DNA of 64,000 nt from Morchella semilibera (lineage: Eukaryota; Ascomycota; Pezizomycetes; Pezizales; Morchellaceae): NCBI GenBank assembly GCA_009192285.1, contig WBVU01000016.1:620001-684000 (forward strand). Direction: 5' to 3'. The notes beneath the pieces were generated by a model that ran no database searches, was not told the origin of the DNA, and worked only from the letters and a program-made list of their open reading frames with translations. Made by a program: the position numbers and the translations under genes. Shown piece after piece: positions 55,330-64,000 of the stretch (positions are counted from its first letter, which is position 1; the number at the start of each line of letters is the position of its first letter).

Positions 55330-57995
55330 TCAATACTCGCCCAATGCTGCGAGTTCCTGCTTAACCTGGTCTTCCGTTTTGATCTTCTTGAGTTGGGTTT
55401 CCTCAAGTTTCTCTCCACTGGCCAGTCTCGCTTTCAGCTCCTCGATAGCTCTCAACTTCTTGTTCAGGCCTCTGAGTTTTTTCTCATTACTTGAGGGAGT
55501 ATCCAGCGCTTCCGGTTTAGGAGACTCACTCTTGGGTGGAACCTCCACTGCTTGTGGGGGCGCCAATGTCTCGGCACCAGATCTTGAAGGGTGCTGCGAA
55601 TGCGTGTTGCGATCGCTTTTACTCTTGGACCTCTTAATCCCGTCCTGGTCTCGGTTGTTGCGACTCTTGCTCCTAGGGTGAGGACTACGGTTGTCCCTGC
55701 GAATTTGGTGTTCGCGCCCGTCGCGACCCTGGCGCTCGTTGGTACCATTGGCAGGGCCAGAGGGGGCTCCGGGAACCCCCGGGGCACCCTGCTGCTGTTG
55801 TTGCTGTTGCTGCTGCTCGAGTTTCGCCTTTTTAGCAGCTTGCTTCTTCTTGTTCTTGAGCGCGGTTCTGGTAAGATTATCCTCATCACCAGTGCCTGCT
55901 GTGGGCAATGATACGCCGCCACCTGGAGCCGCTCCAGGAACAAACTTCTCAGCTGGCGCAGCACCGGGGACCTCCCGTCTCTTCCCTCTTCCAAAACCAT
56001 TAGCGAGTCCAGAACCAGCTCCGTTCGCATATATGTGCGCCGCACCACCCTCATCTTCACGCTTGAAGTGAAGTGGAGTTTCCGTGTTACGGGCATGCGG
56101 CGGGCGGTACGCACCAGTCGGCTTTGGTGCTGTAGTGGCAACGTGCGTAGCTGCCGACGGGTGCGGGGCCGGCGCAGGCGGGAGTGGGTTTGGAAGTGGG
56201 TGCGCAGAAGCAGCCTGGGGACGCCAAAAGACGTTGTAGAGCTCATCGATTTCACTGGAGTACATCAACTCTCCAGTATAGTGCCAAATCTTGACACCAT
56301 TGTCGACCCTCAGCCTCGGGCTAGTAGTGGCGGTTAGGATATGCCTTCCGTCAGGGCTCCACTCGCAAACGCTGGCATTAGAGGCCTCAATCGTGCAAAT
56401 CTTCCTCATTCCAGTCTGCCTATCGTAGATATCCATTGATCCGTTCAAATTCCCAAAACCAGCAACAAGAACAAACCTTGCATGAGGTGAAAACAAGATT
56501 GTGTTTCTTGGTCCTGGCGCGAGCTGATGGACGGCTCTAGCGCGAAGGTCGAAAATGGTCGTTTTAGCAGGCATGAATCCGTAAACCACACCAAATTCCC
56601 TGGAATCAGCCGACCAGGAGACATCATGAATTGGGCCTTCCTTATCTATAATGAAATGTTGCATTAGTGGCGGGCCCTGTCACAGAACTATAAGGATTTA
56701 TACATACCAAGAGAAACGCGGCAGTCATAGTTACCAGCCACGGTAATCAAGTAAAGGTTGGTCTCTCCATAATAGCTCTTCCCGGTCTTATCTGCGTCAG
56801 TCTGCGCAAAGATGAGAACACTTGTTCCCATCGCATTCCACTTCAGTTGAATCCTGTCTGCCTTGAAGAAACTTTTCTGGCACAGAATAGTCTCAAATTG
56901 AGGAACCTCGTAAACCCTGACCTGGGCCGGTTTCCCCTTAAAAAAAACCAAGTCAGCATCCCTACTTTGCCTTGAGTAATCAAAACTAATACCTTTCGTT
57001 CCGGAATAAACACGGCAACAGAATAGTTCTTGCCGGGGCTCAACGCAAATTCCGTGACGCCCTCGACGTAGAGATGACCCCAAACAGTAGCCATGTTGTT
57101 AGCCTCGAAAAATTGGACTTCGTTCGAGACGACTCTTGCGCAGTATTTTTCATCGTGTGTGTACTGAAGGTTCCATCCGGACTGGGACTTCTGGACGAAC
57201 GCTGCAACATGCTCTGTAGTTGATGTTCTCCACACCTTGAGGTTCTTGGTTGCGCTATTATCTTCTTGCTTGGCTTTTGGGGGTGTTAGTATTCGGAGAA
57301 ATGAAGACTCTGCTTAAATGGGGTAACATACTAGGTCTTTCCCAGGTAATAATGTAGCTTCCGTGAGGGGAAAATCCAATTTCATGGACATTCTGAGCCG
57401 GGAGAGTGCTGATAACTTCACCGGTATCCGGGTTGGATATTTTGACGCTGTTTGATATGAGTCAGCACAAATCCTGAAACGAGATACCCACAGGATTCGG
57501 GTGGTGGAGCTCGGTCTGAAGCAGGAGAACAGTACTCTTCATTACAAGCCCAGGCAAAGTATTTGCCATCTGGGCTGTAGACACAACATCTATTGTTGGT
57601 CTCTGGCCTGTAGTAACACAGGAGGGTTAGTTCTCGGCGTTCAGGATCATGGTAGCAAACCACAGGTGGAGCAGCTCGCGATACAAAGATTGGGGCATAT
57701 ATCACCTGCTAAATCCAGACTGCGGCGAATACTGGGGATATGCTTCCGTTAAGCCGATAGTCTTCTGTGACCGGACTGGAGGGGCAATGTCAGTTCAAAA
57801 ATTCCATCATTTACAGTTTCATCACATCATCACTACAAATGCACGGAATCCGACCAAGGCGCTAAACTACGATAGGCATTATCTTCAGAAGATACGAATT
57901 CCGCTGAATCCGCTTTCTAGTTCTATATTTCATGCGGGGGTCTCGGAGGAGGTTCACTTACAAGCAAACTGGGTCTGTACGGTAGTGGATGCCAT
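55330..57995 (-). CDS. Eukaryotic translation initiation factor 2A
   Basis: Seven exons, 57995-57962, 57775-57706, 57607-57536, 57447-57332, 57273-56993, 56936-56708 and 56645-55330, give 705 residues (yeast eIF2A is 642). eIF2A binds the 40S subunit and can deliver initiator tRNA without GTP, supporting non-canonical and stress translation; it is non-essential in yeast. The N-terminal beta-propeller is recognisable from RSQKTIGL, NNRCCVYSPDGKYFAW, KNLKVWR, LIFAQTDADKTGKSYYGE, DKEGPIHDVSWSADSREF and VVYGFMPAKTTIFDLR, the most conserved blade. A disordered charged region follows, with a 9-Gln run and RS/KS repeats, then a C-terminal helix (KKLRGLNKKLRAIEELKARL) that contacts the ribosome or eIF2B in relatives. 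All junctions preserve frame. The first exon is 34 nt. Confidence 0.94.
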
Positions 57996-58620
57996 GATGA
58001 CCCTCACAAGTGAATGGGAGAGTTGAAGTTCGGAACTAAACGGATAGAACTTCTTCTATTCGCTTTTCTTTCGTTTCGATTCTTTCAAGTTGTATATTTT
58101 TCCTAGTCGTCGAGTTCTGTAGTTTTTTGCTTTTTTTTTCTTACTCGGAAGTTCGATCTGTTTCAAGGGTGGGTACCCGCGAACTGGAACAACGGGCGAA
58201 TTGTAAGAAAACTAGCTAGACTTGGGTATTGGAATAGTGGGCAACCTTGCAAGAAACCGAAAGGCAAAAAGTGCAAAGCTTGAACAGCGGAAGTCTCGAG
58301 GAGTAGTTAAACCACCGAGAACAGGGGCGGGACAAGAAGAACCGAAACGAAGAGGCCGAGGGGAGGTCACGAAGCGATGGTGGGAAGGTTGAGGAAACTG
58401 AGACTCGAGGAGGGAGGAGAAGAAGAAGAGAAGAAGAAGGGGAAGAAGGGAACACGAGGGAAAAAGCATGCTTGTGTGCGCTGCAACGAAGGGGTCTCCA
58501 AGCAGCACCAAAATCAGCCGGTAAAACTTCCTTGTTGGGGAAGGCGGGACAGCTTGAACCACAAAGGGCCACACTCGAGGCAACCGTTGGCACAGCTCAT
58601 AGGCAGGTGGGGCGAAGTGA

Positions 58621-58663
<43 letters not shown>

Positions 58664-60505
58664 GGCAAAGCCTCCCTCTCTCTCATGCTCACTCTTGCAA
58701 TTGTATGAAGTAATCTTACCTTTTTCGAATTGAAATCTACAAGGACCAGACTTCATCTTAGCAGTTCAACCGATTACGGGTTCGGTGGCAGGGGGGGAGC
58801 TTGAATCCTCAGAAGAGTTTGGATTCACCTGTCAGCGGGGTTCCACGCTTGAATTCGGGGATTTATCGTCGATCAATGCAGTCTCAAATTAACGATCTTG
58901 ACTTCGCAACACAAGACAACCCATGCAGCTCTTAAAAAATCCGATCTGATTACGATAATCGTTTGATTATATTCGAAATACTCGCGCGTTAACTACAAAC
59001 GCTTATCAAAAATTCCGACTTTTTAATTAACGACTGCGTATGTCGACTCGAAATAACATGGTGGAAATCCTAGATACTTACACATACGTGTCCATAACTC
59101 TGCTCCCTGTCTCCCGTAATTCCAACCAGCACAGCCACCCTTCATTCTATTCGGGTCCTGATGGTAAAATTACGTAGTGCTCAGAAATTCCGGGTATTTC
59201 TCCTCCGGCTCTATTTAGCGGCGGAACACGAGTGACGTCTGATGACTGCAGACCATGGTCCTTTGGCTACGGACCTTTTCGTACGTTATCTATAAACAAC
59301 GCGTTCCCACCATTCAACGAGGGATCCGCATCCCTACTCGCTGGATCACCGTTCAGCCGGATACTGGAGGACCTACCTACTATCAACTGTTGAGAATGGG
59401 GTCGTTATGAACGGGGTGCGGGCTGTTCAGTCGCCTGAGAGGAGGGTCACGTGAGCTGGGTGATAAATATAATTCATGTAATTAATATAATTCTACTGTA
59501 TTATTAATATGGAAAGGGGGGGTTCGGGGGGCGAAGCCCCCGTGTGTATATGCGTACAAACATTTGAGCAGATAGGATTTGTCTACAATTAAACAAGCAC
59601 TCGGCGAGCAGCCGTTCGTTTCATGAAAATATCCCGACCCGTGCCAATCTCCCGCTATGTGCAACGCATCTATATTTATATATCCCTTAATTAGTACTGT
59701 ACATGTACCTGATTGCAATTGTACTCTAAAAGCCAGAGTGGGTAGAGTGAGTAAAGCCCCAAAAAGTTTTCGTGCTGAATTAAGCAACGGGGTTGTCCAC
59801 TAAAATACTCTATTGCACCCTAACCACTCCTTTCTACCAGTTCAAAAATGTGCAAAAGGCTTCTCCCAAACTACATCCTCTGTTCATTACTTATAATTAA
59901 TTATGTTGTGGCTCTACTTGGAAGCGGGTACTTGGCCCTTCAACGTTTGGGCATGTATGTAGGGACTTTACATACATGACATACATGCATGCACCTACAT
60001 GTAGCCTTTCAAGATGGCCGTTCAAGATCTTGCAGGAGGGTCGAGATAAGTGTTTCGTACCGGACCGAGCACAAGATCTAAGATCGAGGAGCCAAGAGGC
60101 CAAGAGTTGCCTATGGGATGGGTACACAACGTCGGCCACGTTTGGGAGGCCTGAAAGCCTGGGAACATGACAATCCCAGTCACCCTCCCAATCAATTATT
60201 TCTACAGTACCTACCTACATGCAAGTACATAGGGCGACTTCATGCTCACATGGAAAATTAAAAGGGGCTCGTCACAACTACATGTAATAAAAGGTGTAGG
60301 CCTAAGGGCTGTTTCTATAACATCTTAGGCCCTAGCTTAGGAATAATCTCTTAATCCTGACATAACAATATAATATTACTATTTGTATATATTTGGGTAC
60401 TAAGATTTTGATATGTCTTAAGATATTAGCCTGCGTCCTGCAGGCACCTCTCTACCTGGCCAGAAAGGCTTACAGAAAACAAAAGAGAAGGCACCACTTC
60501 AGGCG
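57996..60505. other. Intergenic region between eIF2A and GRC3
   Basis: No protein gene is supported. The eIF2A upstream region includes a polypurine stretch (58377-58470) and an A32 run (58628-58659). The rest is mixed sequence with TACATGTA at 59700, 59996 and 60279, and a G/C hairpin (GGGGCGAAGCCCC) at 59526-59540. Confidence 0.5.
58628..58659 (+). repeat. A32 homopolymer
   Basis: An uninterrupted run of 32 A about 630 bp upstream of the eIF2A start. The flanks (AAAAAGT and GTAAGG) show no target duplication or retroelement sequence, so a plain slippage tract is preferred over a retroposon tail. Confidence 0.9.
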
Positions 60506-62994
60506 TCAAGGCCGCCCTCCTGTTGTATACTGCCTTCTCATAACATTCTTCCTGAAGCGCCACACCCCAGCACCAATCCCACCCTTACCCGCAATCGCGC
60601 CAACATGGACCCACGGCGCGTCCCCACTGAACGCACCCAACATGTCCCACACCGGCAACTCGGCGCTCCCCCTCACAAGGACCACCTTCAAGCCGTCCCC
60701 CTCCCACCCCGCAATATCCGCCTCTCTAATACCCGTCAGGAGCTGCAGGCACCCGCTCCCCGCATCCACAGCGCGGATCAGCGCCAACCCGGCCGCAAAA
60801 CTGCTTTCCGGCGCCGGCGCCTCCCGGAGCCATGGCAGCCCTGACCCTGGCGCGGCGACAGCCTGCGGGAGTGCATGCTCTTCTACAAGTACCACACCTA
60901 CCAATGTCCCGTCGACCGCAGTGACGAGTTCGTCCGGCGTCACGCTCTCGCCTAGCACCGTGATCCCGTCAATCCCTGCCTCTGGGCCTGTATATGGGAC
61001 AACCCAGGGCGCCACGGCTGTCAATGGGGTGGCAAAGTCCCAATCCCCCTTCTCGGGGCGGTGGTGCATATAGCTCGTGGTCTGCAGCGCTCTCAGGTCC
61101 GAGGCTGTGTATCTACTGGGCGAGTCCCCCGCAACGCTCACCAACTCATAGAGTGCTACATTCGGCGGGACTATCTCTAGGATAGGGTTGAAGCGCTCCG
61201 AGGAGGTAGCAATATGCACCAGGTCTGATGCCTGCGCATTATAGATGATTTCGCCTAGTAACTCGAGGCCAAGGCCCTTTGTCCATCCGGCAGTGTTTAT
61301 GATGAGAGGGGCTCGGGCGTCACCTGCGCTTGTGGCCGACTCCAGGTTCTCGCGGTAGGTCGCGATTAGGTTTATGATGCATGATATGTAATGCGCCGGG
61401 TCGTTCTGGGGGGAATTGTAGCCTGTATAGTGGGCTCGGACCACGGTGTCTGGGTTCGGATGTGTAAACTGTGGCCCAAAGACCGGTTTTGTGATGCGGT
61501 GGAGGGAGACGAAGCCTTGAGTTGTGAACTCAGGTTGACCGGGGTCTACATCGAGGAAGGCGACCGCAGCGCAGGTTGACGTGAGGAGCTTATTGATGAG
61601 GGTGCGGCAAAATGTAGATTTTCCTGCTCCTTTGGAACCGGTTATTATTATTGAAGGGGGAGAAGGTGTCGGGTGTGTTTCTGGAGAGTTTTTCTGGATG
61701 AGGGTATCGTAGACGGACTCGAATCTGGGTAACGTATCGATTGTGGAAACACGGCAGGTGGTGGTGAATAACTATTTGCAGTTATTAGCAGCTAGCAATG
61801 ATCAAGAAGTCGAAAAGGCCCCTACCGGGAAGAATGAACCAGTCTCCTCCATCCTCTCGGCCTTGGTTCGCGCCGGACTCCATATACCGCCAAACATTGG
61901 AGCTGTCTGCCCGATATCCGCCAACCCCGATTTACGGCCATTCCCCGTAACTATAATCTCGGCATCAAACTGCTGGTCCTCCTCCCTGGCATTGCTCTTG
62001 AGTTTGTTGCATTCAATGACTGGCAACGACCCCGTTGACGGTGCATATACGGTTTGCCGGCCCGATTCTTTTGTCAAAGTGGCTCCATAGAGCTCTATAC
62101 TCCCAAAGACGACCTCGAGGATGTACTCGCCAAGTATGGCGAGCGTTTCGCCGGAAATGAGGCGGAAGGTACTAGTAAGCCCATCCTGCGACTGAACGTA
62201 ATTGCCGTCGTTGGGGACAAAGGTCGAGATCTGTACCGGTTCTTCATTCGCCGCCCTACACCCCACCAATTGTGAGCATTTCGCCGCTCCCTCCCCCCAA
62301 CTATCTCCTCTCTTGCACGGAAGAGAAAAAAACCACTAACCTATCATCCACCTCCGACATAACCTCAACATCGTCCTCAAACCCCCGAGCCCCCTCCGTC
62401 AGCTCACCCGCATCAGCCATCTCCTCATCCACCTCGTCAGCGCCCTTACGCCCGACCCGTATCCGCGCCAGCGCAGAATCGTCAAGACTAGTATTCCCGT
62501 ACTCCTGGACGGCAGCGGCAGCCCGAGCCCGTGTCTGCGCCCGCACCTGCGCCCCAAGCTTCTCCTCAATCTCACGCCTTTTCGCCGCAATATCCTCTCC
62601 TGCATCTCTGGCCTCCTCCTCCACCACAACAGTCGCTACTTCGGGCACCTTCACCACGACCGTCTCTAGCACTTCTGGTTCTTGCTCTGGGGCAGCGGGT
62701 GCCGCCGCCGCTGCCTTCCTCTTCTTTGGCTTCTTGGTGGTCTTTTCTGCTGCTGCTGCTGCTGCTGCCGGCGGTGCTGGTTCTGCTTCTGCTTCTGGTA
62801 CGGGCACTGTTACTTGCGACCGCAGCCGGCGCGCTGCAAGTGCACTGATGGGTGCTGCTGCTGCTGCTTACTATTATTATTGTTTCCACATTCACTCACT
62901 CACTCGTTTCTGCCTGCCTGTCTGTTTCTAGTGAGGGGGAGGGAGGGGGCGAATTGGCGGTACCTTTTACTGCGTCTATGCTGCGTTTTGGCAT
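60506..62994 (-). CDS. GRC3/NOL9-type polynucleotide 5'-hydroxyl kinase
   Basis: Four exons, 62994-62964, 62854-62341, 62255-61826 and 61771-60506, give about 746 residues (yeast Grc3 is 632). With the Las1 nuclease this kinase processes ITS2 of pre-rRNA by phosphorylating the 5'-OH after cleavage. The N-terminus MPKRSIDAVK...PISALAARR fits fungal GRC3. A long Ala/Glu/Lys region follows, then STFVPNDGNYVQ and GETLAILGEYILEV of the N-terminal domain. The kinase domain has a P-loop TGSKGAGKST (Lys at about 376), LDVDPGQPEF and the family segment NTAGWTKGLGLELL. The C-terminal domain ends WRFRKNVMRRQYTTGGRP. The exon-2 acceptor lies in a CAG repeat with five in-frame AGs (exon starts 62854 to 62866), so length may vary by up to four Ala. 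Confidence 0.93.
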
Positions 62995-64000
62995 TTTTTG
63001 GTGGTGGTGATGGTGAGTGGTGGAGGTGGAGGCTCTGGGAGGGAACTTTTTTTTTTTGCAGAAGAGAAGAGATGAACGATAATGCAGGAACCGGGATGGA
63101 GTTGTGGATCTGATAAGATTAGATTAGATTGTGATGTGATGATGGATGACTAAGCTGATTTGGTTTACAGACTTGCTTTGAGCGACCGTCTGATCAAATC
63201 TTTACGGGCAACAGCATCACATACCTAAATGTCCGTCCTTCTTTGCTAAGTGTAGCCCATGCGCGCGGTGATGGCTAAGGCTTGAGCGCTGACTTTGTTT
63301 TGGATTTTCTTCAGCACGGTCCACGTACTGCTCAGTACAGGCATCTGTGTGTTATCTTATCGGATCTTAGTTGATGGCACTCTACGGGTGGTAGATTAGA
63401 TCTGCGCAAAGATCTAATCAATAGGGAAATCCGCATTCGATCCTATTAAAAATGTCTCACCTACACTTAGTAGTTCACTACACGGCCAGAGGAGCCCGGA
63501 CTTTTTTTTTTTCACACAATCCTCACTCACTAAATCATGGAGGAATGAGAGCAATTCACGTATAGCCTAGGAGAAATCTTTTTTGGAAAAATGATTTTTA
63601 AATTATTGATATGGTGCGCGCGCACGCGCACCATCCTCCCCCATCTTCTCCACAGCGACAAAGAAAGGGAAAAAGAAAAAGAAAAAGAAATTGAAGAAGA
63701 AAAGAAAAAGGGGAAAAGAAAGAGAAATAAGCACAACGCAAATACCCTCTATGCAAAGCACCTGAGCGGTTACTCCAACCTTTCCTCCACATTTCCGTGT
63801 AGGAAAGGCGGGGAGGCAGGAAGAATGCCTGCGATGGGCGTTGGCTACTGAAGACCGGTCCATTTCTAAGATACTCACAGGAAGTCAGCAAAAATATGAC
63901 GCTAACATCATTAAAAGAGTGGCAGGGTATTTACATACTTAGGGTCTCTTGCACGTTTGGATGGATGAGCTGGTGAGCTTTTAAGCCCCACCCCCCATAT
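62995..64000. other. Promoter side of GRC3 and right edge of the window
   Basis: No coding region is supported. A GGTGGTGATGG repeat-like patch and an AGATTAGATTAGATT triplet lie near 63005-63130. A T10 run is at 63501-63512, and an A/G-rich tract (about 63660-63730, AAAGAAAAAG repeats) follows a GC palindrome at 63611-63634. Confidence 0.5.
63611..63634. repeat. Alternating-purine/pyrimidine palindrome
   Basis: ATGGTGCGCG and CGCGCACCAT are perfect 10-bp inverted arms around a 4-base centre (CGCA). The core is alternating GC/CA dinucleotides, the kind of sequence able to adopt a cruciform or Z-form. It sits at the end of a purine-rich tract. Confidence 0.8.

Larger units (their letters stand above)
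1595..60286. repeat. Dispersed 8-bp palindrome TACATGTA, 27 copies
   Basis: Starts counted by eye: 1595, 2254, 2300, 2540, 9374, 10734, 11118, 11191, 11200, 18215, 19190, 29228, 29238, 29270, 35590, 38399, 38819, 39535, 45707, 45964, 46932, 49979, 49985, 55063, 59700, 59996, 60279. About one is expected by chance in 64 kb. None falls in a coding exon. Many are next to GTAGGTAC or TACC/GGTA runs, and some occur in pairs. Confidence 0.85.

Noticed and set aside
58628-58659. A32 as the tail of a LINE or SINE
   Set aside because: No Pol III boxes, reverse-transcriptase fragment or target duplication next to it.
62272-62931. 219-codon frame antisense to GRC3 exon 2
   Set aside because: Low-complexity Ser/Ala reflection of the Ala/Glu/Lys-coding strand; the sense frame has conserved domains and consistent splicing.
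1-64000. CRISPR array, prokaryotic operon, or integrated virus or LTR element
   Set aside because: No regular direct repeats with spacers, no polycistronic gene arrays, and no capsid, integrase or reverse-transcriptase-like frame or paired long terminal repeats noticed.

Overview
This window is nuclear DNA from a filamentous ascomycete (Pezizomycotina). Three things point there. It encodes a recognisable FREQUENCY (FRQ) clock protein, a family essentially confined to that group. Introns are short GT-AG introns, often 47-70 nt, many with a CTNAY-like branch site. tRNA genes are dispersed and some carry introns just 3' of the anticodon. Only about eleven protein genes occupy 64 kb, separated by gene-free stretches of 3-8 kb full of homopolymers, microsatellites and small foldback elements. 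That spacing would suit an early-diverging, repeat-rich lineage such as Pezizomycetes, but the sequence alone does not prove the class. Exon boundaries were set by hand from splice consensus, reading frame and family conservation.

Layout from left to right: a Pro/Gln-rich gene running off the left edge (minus, 1-659); a long gap with tRNA-Pro(AGG); prenylcysteine oxidase (minus, 6693-8435); tRNA-Thr(AGT) followed by two TIR foldback elements; cytosolic serine hydroxymethyltransferase (plus, 11720-13316); tRNA-Arg(ACG); an 8-kb low-complexity gap; the folliculin/Lst7 homolog (minus, 21613-23483); a 7.3-kb gap that serves as the upstream region of the clock gene frq (plus, 30820-34603); a 6.6-kb gap with a near-perfect TIR element flanked by a 5-bp repeat; a compact cluster of VPS4 (minus), prefoldin subunit 6 (plus) and the RNA polymerase I subunit RPA34 (minus) at 41.2-45.3 kb; a second tRNA-Thr copy with a 5-bp insertion; a single-exon F-box-like gene (plus); tandem repeats and a T-rich island; a secreted BNR_4 beta-propeller protein (minus); eIF2A (minus); and the GRC3/NOL9 polynucleotide kinase (minus).

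The genes are mostly conserved housekeeping functions: one-carbon metabolism, ESCRT disassembly, chaperone, Pol I, translation and pre-rRNA processing. They do not form a single pathway or a secondary-metabolite or defence cluster. Three connections are worth noting. VPS4 and prefoldin 6 share a divergent promoter. RPA34 and GRC3 both act in ribosome synthesis but are 15 kb apart. frq and folliculin are head-to-head across 7.3 kb.

No convincing new biological system was found. The most unusual signals are a 27-copy intergenic excess of the palindrome TACATGTA, the 119-bp foldback at 38.7 kb, the 5-bp duplication inside a tRNA-Thr anticodon loop, a 7-residue tandem duplication and a CAG run in FRQ, and alternative splice signals in prefoldin 6 and GRC3.
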